A stretch of DNA of 64,000 bases from an uncultured Oscillospiraceae bacterium. Lineage in GTDB: Bacteria; Bacillota; Clostridia; Oscillospirales; Ruminococcaceae. The translations under genes were made by a program, and so were the position numbers. A model generated the notes under the pieces. It made no database searches. It was not told the DNA's origin and saw nothing but the letters and a program-made list of their open reading frames with translations. The stretch covers positions 1-64,000 of the forward strand of contig CASFKY010000059.1 of assembly GCA_949295465.1 (NCBI GenBank), given 5' to 3'. Below are positions 1 through 8,466 of this stretch, in pieces; within the stretch, counting starts at the first letter, position 1; each line of letters begins with the position of its first letter.

Positions 1-117
<117 letters not shown>

Positions 118-155
118 TTTCTCTTTATCCCGCCCCCTAAAGGGGCGGGTGCCAT

Positions 156-231
<76 letters not shown>

Positions 232-234
232 TAT

Positions 235-310
235 TGCTCCTTAGCTCAGTCGGTAGAGCGCGTGACTGTTAATCACGATGTCGTCAGTTCGAGCCTGACA
301 GGAGCAGCCA
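235..310 (+). tRNA. tRNA-Asn (anticodon GTT)
   Basis: The acceptor stem TGCTCCT (235-241) pairs with AGGAGCA before the discriminator G and an encoded CCA. The anticodon arm GTGACTGTTAATCAC gives anticodon GTT. It lies three bases after tRNA-Lys, so both are cut from the same rRNA-operon transcript. Confidence 0.96.
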
Positions 311-314
311 TTTG

Positions 315-349
315 AAAAGGCCGCAGAGAATTTCTCTGCGGCCTTTTTT
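315..349 (+). terminator. intrinsic terminator of the 5S-tRNA transcript
   Basis: A 12-bp stem (GGCCGCAGAGAA with TTCTCTGCGGCC) is followed by TTTTTT, immediately after tRNA-Asn. This is a textbook end of the rRNA/tRNA operon. Confidence 0.93.
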
Positions 350-427
350 GCCTTGTTTTGTTGGGGCTTTTTGTGTCCGGTCTGTCCTTTTGTCTTGTTG
401 ACAGCTTTGAAATAGTGGACAGACGAA

Positions 428-473
428 AATAAAAACCAAAAGAACGCGTTAAACAACGCGCTCTTTTGGTTTT
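428..473 (-). terminator. intrinsic terminator after the DUF1622 gene
   Basis: The stem pairs AACCAAAAGA-ACGCGTT with AACGCGC-TCTTTTGGTT. On the minus strand it is followed by a T tract, just downstream of the gene ending at 494. The reverse arm also ends in TTTT, so it may work in both directions. Confidence 0.8.
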
Positions 474-493
474 GGCGGTGGGGATCGGCAGAA

Positions 494-886
494 TCAGGAG
501 GCCGCCAAATGGGGAGAGTCTTCTTTTTCTTTCAGGTGAACCGGGCTGCCGCCTTGATTGGGCGGGTCCGCCGCCTCTGCTTCCTCCCGGCGAATCCCCA
601 GGTGGATCAGGAAGGAGAGGGCCGCCCGCAGCAGGATGATGCATCCCACCAGAGCCAGCTCGGAAAAATCCCGCACCACCACGGTGCGAAGGATTTCGCC
701 GCCCAGTTTGAATTCCAGTGCCATGGCCATGGCACGGCAAAGTTTGAGGCGGGCATGAGGGTCGCGGCGGACATAGTTGTAGGCTGCCTGGATGCCGGCA
801 ATCAGGATGATGACCACGCCGATGAATTCCAGCAGCGTGATAGAAAATTGGACCAGTAAGGCCAAAAGCTCATGCAGGGTATCCAT
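494..886 (-). CDS. DUF1622 family inner-membrane protein
   Basis: This 130-residue protein has two to three hydrophobic helices (about 5-35 and 75-95). Between them is the family pattern in which an RLKLCRAMAMALEFKL stretch leads into EILRT, which matches the DUF1622 family as I know it. The function of that family is unknown. The C-terminal 35 residues are charged and probably cytoplasmic. The start is supported by AGGAGG at good spacing and by a promoter (TTGTCA-17-TATACT) upstream. It is a single-gene unit between the tRNA cluster and the TRAP operon, with no neighbour that hints at a role. Confidence 0.8.
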   Translation of the reverse strand: MDTLHELLALLVQFSITLLEFIGVVIILIAGIQAAYNYVRRDPHARLKLCRAMAMALEFKLGGEILRTVVVRDFSELALVGCIILLRAALSFLIHLGIRREEAEAADPPNQGGSPVHLKEKEDSPHLAAS

Positions 887-948
887 TCTGTTACCTCCTG
901 TTTGTCAGTAGCGGATCGGGTACTCGTATGGGTCTTTCTTTTTATATA

Positions 949-977
949 AGTATATCAAAGCATATCTTTCATGACAA
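949..977 (-). promoter_or_regulatory. sigma-A promoter for the DUF1622 gene
   Basis: On the minus strand, TTGTCA is followed by a 17-base spacer and TATACT. It lies in an AT-rich island (900-1080) unlike the GC-rich surroundings and reads toward the gene starting at 886. Confidence 0.65.
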
Positions 978-1109
978 TTTATAAAGGAAAATACTTATAT
1001 AAATTTAATAAAAATACAGTTTATTCCACAAATGCTTACACAATATTAACGTCCATGACAAAAGGAAAATGACAGAAAAATAAAAATGCCGTCCTAAAGA
1101 AATTCTGGA

Positions 1110-1141
1110 CAAAAAAGCGCCCCGGGTATTCCCGGGGCGCT
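1110..1141 (-). terminator. terminator of the TRAP operon
   Basis: GCGCCCCGGG pairs perfectly with CCCGGGGCGC across a 4-base loop, followed on the minus strand by TTTTTT. It lies 40 bases after the stop of the TAXI binding-protein gene. Confidence 0.9.
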
Positions 1142-1180
1142 CGCTATGGATTTGCTGACTTCTAAGCAGAAGTGGCGAGA

Positions 1181-2242
1181 TTACATCAGGCCAGCCTCGG
1201 TGAAGTAAGAGGCGGAACCCTCATGCAGCTCGATGGGCAGATCGGTGCAGATGAAGGAGGTGTCGGACATGGGGCTCAGAGAAGCGTTGCCTGCGATCAT
1301 GTCCTCAGCCTGCTCTACCAGAACCTTAGACAGGTTGTAGGCCAGCTCGCTGTCCAGATTGGCGTTGCAGATCACCAGGGTCTTCACGCCGAAGGTGGGA
1401 ACGTCCTCATCCTGGCCGTTGTAGGTGCCGGCGGGGATGACGGTCTTGTAGTAAGAGGGGTTGGCCTCAATGATCTTGTCCAGCTCTTCATCGGTGAAGC
1501 CCAGCCAGACGCAATCCTTGGTCACAGAGGCGTTCAGCTGAGCGCCAACCGGGGGACCAGAGAAGGCGGTGGCGGCGGTCATGGTACCGTTGCAGACGTT
1601 GTCGGCGCCGTCGCCCAGGGTCACGTTCTGGAAGGTGGAGTTCTCCTCGGTGATGCCGCAGACGCTCAGGCCCAAAATAGCGGACTCCTCAGAAGTAGAA
1701 GCGGCGGGGCCCACACCAAAGGTGCCGCCCACAGCGTCATGCAGGTAAGTATAGCCGCTGGATTCCAGAGCGACCCAGTTGGACATGGAAGCGTAAGCAG
1801 CGCCCAGAGCGCGCAGATCCGCGCAAGCGCCGGCTTCTTCAAACTTGCCGGTACCGGCCACAGCGGCAGCAGCGGCATCGCCGGAGCACATACCCAGCTC
1901 AATATCGCCGGTCTGAACTTTCAGGGCGTTCTCGTTGGAGCCGGAGGAAGTGGTGGCGTCCACCATCAGGCCATCAATTGCATTGCTGAAAGTGGTGGCA
2001 ATGGTGGCAGCGGCCGCGTACATCTGGCCGGTGGAGTCAGCGCCGCCCAAGGTGAGACGGTTGCCGCTGTAGGTGTAGCCGCCGGTGGAAGCGCCGGAAG
2101 TTGCCGTAGAGCCGGAAGCCGCCGTGGAAGCAGCAGTGCTGGCAGCCGTAGAGCTGGAGGTGCTGCCGCCGCAGGCTGCCAGTGCAACGCACATCGACAT
2201 AGCCGCGGTGAGTGAAACTACAGAAAGAACCTTCTTTTTCAT
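1181..2242 (-). CDS. TAXI-family TRAP transporter solute-binding lipoprotein
   Basis: The 353-residue precursor starts with a lipoprotein signal peptide (lipobox LAAC, Cys24) and a low-complexity Ser/Thr/Ala linker to about residue 55. The body carries the TAXI fold hallmarks: a GGADSTGQMY opening, the 'QTGDIELGM' stretch and a long alpha/beta binding domain. TAXI proteins capture a solute (in known cases glutamate or other carboxylates) and hand it to a fused TRAP permease, which here is encoded directly upstream. The substrate cannot be read from sequence. The SD is AGAGGAA. A strong hairpin lies in the gap between permease and this gene and may raise its mRNA level, since binding proteins are needed in excess. 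Confidence 0.9.
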   Translation of the reverse strand: MKKKVLSVVSLTAAMSMCVALAACGGSTSSSTAASTAASTAASGSTATSGASTGGYTYSGNRLTLGGADSTGQMYAAAATIATTFSNAIDGLMVDATTSSGSNENALKVQTGDIELGMCSGDAAAAAVAGTGKFEEAGACADLRALGAAYASMSNWVALESSGYTYLHDAVGGTFGVGPAASTSEESAILGLSVCGITEENSTFQNVTLGDGADNVCNGTMTAATAFSGPPVGAQLNASVTKDCVWLGFTDEELDKIIEANPSYYKTVIPAGTYNGQDEDVPTFGVKTLVICNANLDSELAYNLSKVLVEQAEDMIAGNASLSPMSDTSFICTDLPIELHEGSASYFTEAGLM

Positions 2243-2279
2243 GTGATGTTCCTCTCTTTCGTGGGTGTATAGCGGACAT

Positions 2280-2320
2280 TTAGTTTCGGTGGGGGGTTAC
2301 CCGCCCCCACCGAAACTAAG
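2280..2320. repeat. intercistronic inverted repeat in the TRAP operon
   Basis: A 16-bp stem (TTAGTTTCGGTGGGGG with CCCCCACCGAAACTAA) has a short loop and no T tract on the coding strand. It sits between the permease and binding-protein genes. It looks like an RNA-stabilising or processing hairpin rather than a terminator. Confidence 0.7.
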
Positions 2321-2338
2321 CAACAAAAATTGGTTGGT

Positions 2339-4315
2339 TCAGGCGGCCGCAGAGATCTTGGAAGTGCGGACCCGCTCGAACAGGAACATGGCGACCAGGA
2401 TCACCAGACCGATGATACTTTGCAGGTCGTAAGGCGTCATCATCAGCAGGCCGCCGGCAATGACCAGGATGCGGGTGGGCAGCGAGATCTTGCGCTGTCT
2501 GCTGAAGTACCAGCCCTGCACACCGCAGGACATACCCATGCAGCCGATGAGAGCGGTGAGGGAGACTTTGAGGATGGAGATGATGGGGCCGTCCAGCATC
2601 ATGGCGCTGTCGTAGCAGAATACGAAGGGCACAATGAAACCGGCAAAGCCGATCTTGCAGGCCTGAACGGCGGTAGCCATGGGATCGCACTTGGCGATAC
2701 CTGCGCCGGCATAAGCGGCCAGAGCCACAGGAGGAGTGATGGCGCTCAGGCAGGCGAAGTAGAACACGAACAGGTGAGAAGTGAGCAGGGTCAGGCCCAG
2801 CTTGGCCAGCGCGGGAGCCAGGATGGAGGCTGCGATGACGTAAGCAGAAGTGGTGGGCAGGCCCATGCCCAGGATGATGCAGGCGATGGCGGTGAACAGC
2901 AGGCTGGGGAACAGCTGGCCGCCGGCGGCGTTGATCATCATATCACCGAAGATCACGCCGATGCCGGTGCGGGACACCATGGCCACCACGATGCCGGCGC
3001 AGGCGCAGCCGGCCACGATGGACAGGGCACTGTAACCGGTTTTCACCATGGTGCCGGGGATCTTCTTGAGGGGGAAGCGTTTTTTCTTGTCAAACAGCAT
3101 GACAACAGGCACAGCCACGCAGCCGATCAGGCCGGAGAGGGCGGGAGAGTACTGGACGATCAGCAGGGCCCACACCAAGGCACCGATGATAACCAGGTAC
3201 AGCCAGCCTTCCTTCAGCACATTGCGGGTGCGGGGAATCTGTTCTTTGGGGAGCAGTTCCACGTTGCCAACCTCGCCCTGTGCGAACACGGCGATGGCAG
3301 CGCCCAGGAAGTACAGCACGGCGGGAATGGCGGCAGCCACCACGATGGCGGTGTAGGGCTCACCGGTGAAGGCCACCATCAAAAACGCGCCGGAACCCAT
3401 AACAGGGGGAAGGATCTGGCCGCCCGTAGATGCCACAGACTCGACGCCGGCGGCAAAGGAGGGCTTGTACCCGCGGGACTTCATCAGAGGAATGGTGAAG
3501 GTGCCGGTGCCGACCACGTTGGCCACGGCGGAACCATTGATGCAGCCCATCAGAGCGGAAGCCACCACGGCCGCCAGAGCGGGGCCGCAGCGCAGCTTGC
3601 CGGTGACGGAAAGGGCCAGATCATTGATGAAGGTGGAGCAGCCGGACGCCTCCAGAAAGGCGCCGAACATGACGAACATGATGATAACGGTGGCGGAAAC
3701 CTGAATGGTGGTGCCGAAGATACCGTCCAGGTCAACGGCCAGATACTTGAACAGGTCAATCAGGGTATACTGCTTGTGACCCAGCCGGCCGGGCAGCATA
3801 TGTCCGAACAGGGCGTAGGCGAAGAAAATCAGCGCCAGGATGGGCATGATATAGCCCAGGCAGCGGCGGGTGCCCTCCAGCACCAGCACCAGCAGCAGGC
3901 ATCCTGCCACAGCCGCCCAGTCGCCCGCAATGCCCAGGTTGGCAGACAGCTGACCATATTCGTAGTAGCACATGTAAATGGCAGACCACAAAAGCACAAT
4001 CAGCACGATGTCGATGACCCGACAGATGGTGCGGAAGCTCTTGCTGCCGGCGAATTTGCCCTTGAAGATATGCTCATACAGGGGCATGCTCAGGAACAGA
4101 ATAGTAAAAGCAAAGGCCACATGGATGCCGCGCTGAGGGATGACATCCAGCTGACGGAAAACCGTCAGGATGTGGAACAGGGACATGCTGAATGCGAAGA
4201 CGGCAGCGATCTTGCCAAAGGTGGTGTTTTTATTTTCTTCCATCTTTTTGGCGGCTGCCAGTTCACTGTCCAAGGATTCCACGTCAATTTCTTTCAGCTT
4301 CTTTTCTTCAGACAT
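2339..4315 (-). CDS. TRAP transporter fused permease (DctQM-type, TAXI class)
   Basis: This membrane protein of 658 residues has many hydrophobic segments. An N-terminal DctQ-like part (about 45-200) is joined to a DctM-like part with glycine-rich signatures such as GGQILPPVMGSGAF and LGMGLPTTSAYV. This is the size and order of the fused permeases that work with TAXI binding proteins; they use a Na+ or H+ gradient to import an organic acid. The start MSEEKKL was chosen because AGGAGA precedes it at good spacing; an upstream in-frame start would add 13 residues. It is the first gene of a two-gene operon with the binding protein, driven by the promoter at 4446-4474. Confidence 0.92.
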   Translation of the reverse strand: MSEEKKLKEIDVESLDSELAAAKKMEENKNTTFGKIAAVFAFSMSLFHILTVFRQLDVIPQRGIHVAFAFTILFLSMPLYEHIFKGKFAGSKSFRTICRVIDIVLIVLLWSAIYMCYYEYGQLSANLGIAGDWAAVAGCLLLVLVLEGTRRCLGYIMPILALIFFAYALFGHMLPGRLGHKQYTLIDLFKYLAVDLDGIFGTTIQVSATVIIMFVMFGAFLEASGCSTFINDLALSVTGKLRCGPALAAVVASALMGCINGSAVANVVGTGTFTIPLMKSRGYKPSFAAGVESVASTGGQILPPVMGSGAFLMVAFTGEPYTAIVVAAAIPAVLYFLGAAIAVFAQGEVGNVELLPKEQIPRTRNVLKEGWLYLVIIGALVWALLIVQYSPALSGLIGCVAVPVVMLFDKKKRFPLKKIPGTMVKTGYSALSIVAGCACAGIVVAMVSRTGIGVIFGDMMINAAGGQLFPSLLFTAIACIILGMGLPTTSAYVIAASILAPALAKLGLTLLTSHLFVFYFACLSAITPPVALAAYAGAGIAKCDPMATAVQACKIGFAGFIVPFVFCYDSAMMLDGPIISILKVSLTALIGCMGMSCGVQGWYFSRQRKISLPTRILVIAGGLLMMTPYDLQSIIGLVILVAMFLFERVRTSKISAAA

Positions 4316-4445
4316 AGGCTCTCCTCTCTTGTTTGATGCGTTTCCCCAAGGCAAGGGAATATTCCCTGAATGGCCCTCCTGTTTCCATCAAAAAGAATTC
4401 TAAATTCCCCTGGCCTTTTCCGTTTTTTTTTAAAAAACTATTAAC

Positions 4446-4474
4446 ATTATACAAACATAATCGTGAAAAAACAA
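4446..4474 (-). promoter_or_regulatory. sigma-A promoter of the TRAP operon
   Basis: On the minus strand TTGTTT is followed by 17 bases and a perfect TATAAT. The expected transcript start is near 4438, which gives a leader of about 120 bases before the permease start. Confidence 0.7.
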
Positions 4475-4610
4475 GGGGCTTGTGCCAAAATGATACAATT
4501 TCCGTCAACATTTTACATTTAAAAAGTGCAATTCGATAAAAAAGATGAAGGAGAAGTGAAAGTTTCTTGAATAAAAATAGAAGGAATTTTCAGGAAAAAT
4601 GTAGTTGATA

Positions 4611-4655
4611 AAAAGACAGGGCCCGCTTTTCTTTTGAGAGAAAAGCGAGCCCTGC
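4611..4655 (-). terminator. terminator of the hydrogenase operon
   Basis: A 15-bp stem with one G-T pair (AGGGCTCGCTTTTCT with AGAAAAGCGGGCCCT) is followed on the minus strand by CTGTCTTTTT. It lies about 30 bases after the hydA stop. Confidence 0.85.
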
Positions 4656-4681
4656 AAGGGACAAAAGAGAAAGAAATGGAG

Positions 4682-6433
4682 TCAGATCGATCCGCCTGTG
4701 CCGGGCATATCCCAGCCAAAGTGGTCGGTGTGGAGCAGCTGTTCCGCCAGTTCGCTGCCGGGGCTGCCCAGGTAGTCCCGGTACAGCTGACGGGCCTGTA
4801 TGTTCTCGTGGGAAAAACGCAAAGAGCGGGCTCCGTCCAGGGCGTAGAGGGTGGAGCCTCGGGCGGCGGCCAGCTCCTGGTCCTCCCGGGAGATGGGCTG
4901 CCCGCCGCCGCCGGCGCAGCCGCCGGGACAGGCCATGACCTCCACAAAGTCAAAGCGGGCGCGGCCGGCCTTCAGCGATTCCAGCAGCCGGCGGGCGTTG
5001 CCCAGACCGCTGACCACCGCGCAGCGCAGGGAGGTGTCTCCCAGAGAAAAGGTGAATTCCCGCCGGCCCTCCTGCCCGCGGACCGCCCGGAAGGCTTCCG
5101 GGTCCGGGTTTTGGCCGGTGACCAGGAAATGGGCGGTGCGCAGCGCCGCTTCCATCACCCCGCCGGTGGCGCCGAAGATGACGCCGGCGCCGCTGAAGGC
5201 ATCCATGGGGGAATCAAAATCACTCTCGGGCAGGGCAGCCGGGTCCAGCTGATCGGCGCGGATCATTCGATCGATCTCCCGGGTGGTGAGCACCAGGTCC
5301 ACATCGGGGCCCTGGCCGGTGCGCATGGTGGGCAGTTCGCTCTCAGCCTTTTTGGCCAGGCAGGGCATGATGGAGACGGTGCGGATGCGGGCCGGGTCCA
5401 GCCCCTTTTGAGCCGCAAAATAGTTTTTCACCAGGGCTCCCAGCATCTGGTGGGGGCTCTTGGCGGTGGAGAGCTGGGCAGTGAACTCAGGGTATTGGCT
5501 CTTCAAAAAGCGTACCCAGCCGGGGCAGCAGCTGGTGAACATGGGCCAGCGGGCCAGCTCGCCTCCTTTCAGGCGGCGCAGCAGCTCGGCGGCCTCCTCC
5601 AGAATGGTGAGATCGGCGCCGAAGGAGGTGTCCAGCACATAGTCGGCCCCCAGGCGGCGCAGTACGGCGGCCAGTCGATTGACCGTGGCCAGATTGCCGG
5701 GCAGCCCGACCCCTTCGCCCCAGGCCGAGCGCACCGCCGGAGCGATCTGGACAACGGTGACGATGTCCGGGTCGGCCAGGGCGGCAAAGAACCGCTGGGT
5801 GTCGTCCCGCTCCCGCAAGGCCCCCACCGGGCAGTGGGTGATGCACTGGCCGCAGAGGGAGCAGTCCGACTCCTTGATGACCCGGTTGTGGCTCACGTCG
5901 ATGTGGGTGCGGCTGCCGGTGCCGGCCAGGTCCCACACGCTCAGGGTCTGCATCTTGTCGCAGATCTGCAAACAGCGCATGCACTTAATGCACTTGGTGT
6001 AGTCCCGGTAGAGGGGGAAGGTGGTGGTCCACAGGCGGCCCTTTTCGCTGGGCAGATCCTGCTCGTAGGGGATGGTGAGGATGCCTAGGTCGTTGGCCAG
6101 GGTCTGGAGCCGGCAATTGCCGCTGCGCACACAGGTGGCACACTTGCAGTCGTGCTGGCTGAGGATCAGCTCCACATTCACCCGGCGGGTGGCCCTGGCC
6201 CGGGGACTGTTGGTGTGGATCCGCATCCCTTCGGCCACGGTGTTGATGCAGGCGGGCACCATGGCCCGCTCTCCCTCCACCTCCACACAGCAGACCCGGC
6301 AGGCCCCGATCTCGTTGAAGCCCTCCAGATAACACAGGTGGGGGATGTGGATGCCGGCGCCCTGGGCTGCTTTGAGGATGGTGGTGCCCTCAGGGGCGGT
6401 GACCGGCTGGCCGTTGATGGTGAGATTTACCAT
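4682..6433 (-). CDS. hydA: [FeFe] hydrogenase, group A, catalytic subunit
   Basis: Cytoplasmic enzyme of 583 residues that interconverts protons/electrons and H2. Domain order: a [2Fe-2S] plant-ferredoxin domain (Cys34, 45, 48, 62), a His/Cys cluster segment (His94, Cys98, 101, 107), a two-[4Fe-4S] ferredoxin domain (two CxxCxxC sets around 148-157 and 191-201), then the H-cluster domain. The three H-cluster signatures are intact: TSCCPGW at 300-306, MPCLAKKAE around 356-364 and EVMACPGGCAGGGGQP around 498-513. The ATG overlaps the stop of the upstream flavoprotein gene, with GGGAGG inside that gene, so the two are translationally coupled. The physiological direction cannot be read from sequence; the partner suggests coupling to NAD(P)H. 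Confidence 0.96.
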   Translation of the reverse strand: MVNLTINGQPVTAPEGTTILKAAQGAGIHIPHLCYLEGFNEIGACRVCCVEVEGERAMVPACINTVAEGMRIHTNSPRARATRRVNVELILSQHDCKCATCVRSGNCRLQTLANDLGILTIPYEQDLPSEKGRLWTTTFPLYRDYTKCIKCMRCLQICDKMQTLSVWDLAGTGSRTHIDVSHNRVIKESDCSLCGQCITHCPVGALRERDDTQRFFAALADPDIVTVVQIAPAVRSAWGEGVGLPGNLATVNRLAAVLRRLGADYVLDTSFGADLTILEEAAELLRRLKGGELARWPMFTSCCPGWVRFLKSQYPEFTAQLSTAKSPHQMLGALVKNYFAAQKGLDPARIRTVSIMPCLAKKAESELPTMRTGQGPDVDLVLTTREIDRMIRADQLDPAALPESDFDSPMDAFSGAGVIFGATGGVMEAALRTAHFLVTGQNPDPEAFRAVRGQEGRREFTFSLGDTSLRCAVVSGLGNARRLLESLKAGRARFDFVEVMACPGGCAGGGGQPISREDQELAAARGSTLYALDGARSLRFSHENIQARQLYRDYLGSPGSELAEQLLHTDHFGWDMPGTGGSI

Positions 6434-8262
6434 TCGAAATTTCTCCCTCCCTTGAAATTGCCGTAGCCGAAGTGGTCGCACCGCAGGCAGCGGCTGGCCT
6501 CCTGCTGGGCCTCCTCGGGGGTGAGCCCTTCTTTGACCAGCTCAAAATCTCCCCGGCATTCCAGCAGGTTCCGGCTTTTCAGGTTGACCCGGCCGCAGCG
6601 GGACATGTTGGTGAGCTGGGGCGCCGGGATGGAGAGATCCACGGCGATCCGATGGTCAAAGCCCAGATAGCTGTCGATGTTGGCGGCGGCCACCTTGCCG
6701 GCGGCCACGGCCCGGATGACGGTGGCGGGGCCGGACACCGCATCCCCGCCGGCAAAGGTGTTCACCGTGTTGGGCACAAAGGTGTTTTCGCCCGCGTGGA
6801 TGGCGCCGTGGTCGGTGGCAAGACCGGCACGCTCGAAGGGGCGGGAATCGATGCGCTGGCCAATGGCTACGATCACCGCCTCGCAGGGGATGCGAAACTC
6901 CGGCTGGGCGGCGTCCCGGGGGCGGGGACGGCCGTCCCGGCCATAGCCGCCGATGATCTGGGGGCGGGTCCAGAGGGCGGTCACATGGCCCTCCGCGTCC
7001 GCCTCGATCCGGCTGGGCGCCTGAAGGGGCAGGACCTGGCAGCCCTCGGCAAAGGCGTCGTCAATCTCCTCCTGCAGGGCGGTCATGTCCTCCACCCGGC
7101 GGCGGTAGACGCAGGTGACCGAGCTGGCCCCCAGACGGATGGCGGTGCGGGAGGCGTCCATGGAGACGTTGCCGCCCCCGATCACACAGACCCGCTTGCC
7201 CTGGAGATCCGGCAGCCGGCCCTCACCGATGCCCCGCAGCATCTCCACCGCCGAGATGACGCCCTGGCTGTCCTCCCCTTCCAGGCCCAGCTTCTTGTCG
7301 GCGTGGGCCCCGATGCAGACATAGACCGCGTCGTATTCCTTTTGCAGCTCGCTCATCTCCGCGTCCCGGCCCACCGAGAAATTGGTATGCACCTCCACCC
7401 CGGTGGAGAGGATGTGCTGGATGTCCGCCTCCAGCACCTGGGGCGGCAGCCGGTAGTCGGGGATGCCGTACCGCAGCATCCCGCCCAGGGCGGGGCGCTG
7501 CTCGTAGACGGTCACCTTGTGGCCCATGAGGGAGAGATAGTAGGCGGCGGTGAGGCCTCCGGGACCGCCCCCGATCACGGCCACCCGCTTGCCAGTGGAG
7601 GGCGCCGGCGCAGGCGCAGGCACCGGGGCGGAGTGGTCCACCGCGAACCGCTTGAGGCCGCAGATGTTTACCGCGTCGTCCACCATCTGGCGTCGGCACT
7701 GCTTCTCGCAGGGGTGCTCGCAGACATAGGCACAGGTGAAGGGGAAGGGGTTGTCCTTGCGGATCAGCCGGACCGCGTCCTCATAGCGCCCCGCCTTCAC
7801 CAGGGCGATGTAGCCGGGCACATCCACATGAGCGGGGCAGACCGCCACACAGGGCACCGGCTGGCTCAGCCCGCAGATGCAGCGGCCGTGGCGGATGTGC
7901 TCCTCATAGTCCTCCCGGAAGCCCTGAAGCCCGTGGAGCACCATGGCCGCCGCCTCGTAGCCGATGGCGCAGTCGGCGGAATCGGCAATGACCCGGGCAG
8001 TGCGCTCGATGAGATCGATGGTCTCCAGCCCGGCCCGCTGATCCAGCACATCTTGAAGCAGCTTTTCCAGCTGGCCCAGCCCGATGCGGCAGGGCACGCA
8101 CTTGCCGCAGGTCTGGGCGTGGCACAGGCGCAGAAAGTTCAGGGCCATATCCACCGGGCAGAGCCCCGGCGGGCTGGCGGTCAGGCGGCGGCTGACATCC
8201 CGGTAGAGCTCCTGCACAACGGTTTGGGCGTGGAGCGGAGTCTCGATGGACAGACGGTTCAA
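6427..8262 (-). CDS. NuoF-C/GltD-like flavoprotein partnered with hydrogenase
   Basis: 611 residues. The N-terminus (about 30-130) resembles the iron-sulfur end of NuoF/HydB, with CGKCVPCRIG around 52-61. Next comes a cysteine-rich GltD-type [4Fe-4S] segment (CxAVCPAHVDVPGYI..., then CEHPCEKQC). Two Rossmann folds follow: FAD at GGGPGG around residue 232 and NAD(P) at GGGNVSMD. The C-terminus ends in another CLRCDHFGYGN cluster motif. It therefore looks able to carry electrons between NAD(P)H, FAD and iron-sulfur clusters to HydA. It starts with TTG behind GGGAGG and overlaps hydA. Hydrogenases linked to GltD-like partners are known as a group with little biochemistry; bifurcation is possible but unproven. 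Confidence 0.85.
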   Translation of the reverse strand: MNRLSIETPLHAQTVVQELYRDVSRRLTASPPGLCPVDMALNFLRLCHAQTCGKCVPCRIGLGQLEKLLQDVLDQRAGLETIDLIERTARVIADSADCAIGYEAAAMVLHGLQGFREDYEEHIRHGRCICGLSQPVPCVAVCPAHVDVPGYIALVKAGRYEDAVRLIRKDNPFPFTCAYVCEHPCEKQCRRQMVDDAVNICGLKRFAVDHSAPVPAPAPAPSTGKRVAVIGGGPGGLTAAYYLSLMGHKVTVYEQRPALGGMLRYGIPDYRLPPQVLEADIQHILSTGVEVHTNFSVGRDAEMSELQKEYDAVYVCIGAHADKKLGLEGEDSQGVISAVEMLRGIGEGRLPDLQGKRVCVIGGGNVSMDASRTAIRLGASSVTCVYRRRVEDMTALQEEIDDAFAEGCQVLPLQAPSRIEADAEGHVTALWTRPQIIGGYGRDGRPRPRDAAQPEFRIPCEAVIVAIGQRIDSRPFERAGLATDHGAIHAGENTFVPNTVNTFAGGDAVSGPATVIRAVAAGKVAAANIDSYLGFDHRIAVDLSIPAPQLTNMSRCGRVNLKSRNLLECRGDFELVKEGLTPEEAQQEASRCLRCDHFGYGNFKGGRNFEW

Positions 8263-8315
8263 GGTTCCTTACCTCCCTTGCGTGGTCAGATTCATAGCCC
8301 GGCAGGGGCTGGATA

Positions 8316-8353
8316 CAAAAAGGCCGGGCCCCGCGGGGAAGCGGGTCCCGGCA
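8316..8353 (-). terminator. terminator of the polymerase gene
   Basis: GCCGGGACCCGC pairs with GCGGGGCCCGGC with one mismatch, followed on the minus strand by CTTTTTG. It closes the dinB transcript before the hydrogenase operon begins. Confidence 0.75.
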
Positions 8354-8466
8354 TGCTTATTATAGCGTATGAGGAGCCTGTTGGAAAGAAAAGCGAAAAA
8401 ATCCTCGAAAAATAAAATATTTTGTCCCAAATCTGTTTAGGAAGGGTAAAATGCAGGGCAGACCCC

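Larger units (their letters stand above)
4316..4681. other. gene-free stretch: TRAP promoter region and hydrogenase terminator
   Basis: This 366-base AT-rich stretch separates two minus-strand units. It holds the TRAP promoter (4446-4474), about 120 bases of TRAP leader and the hydrogenase terminator (4611-4655). A second TTGACG-like element near 4500 is unassigned. I see no small reading frame with a convincing ribosome binding site. Confidence 0.6.

Noticed and set aside
2330..4336. Long plus-strand open frame opposite the TRAP permease gene
   Set aside because: High GC gives long antisense frames. The product is a His/Gln/Gly-rich low-complexity chain with no start signal, while the minus strand encodes a clear permease.
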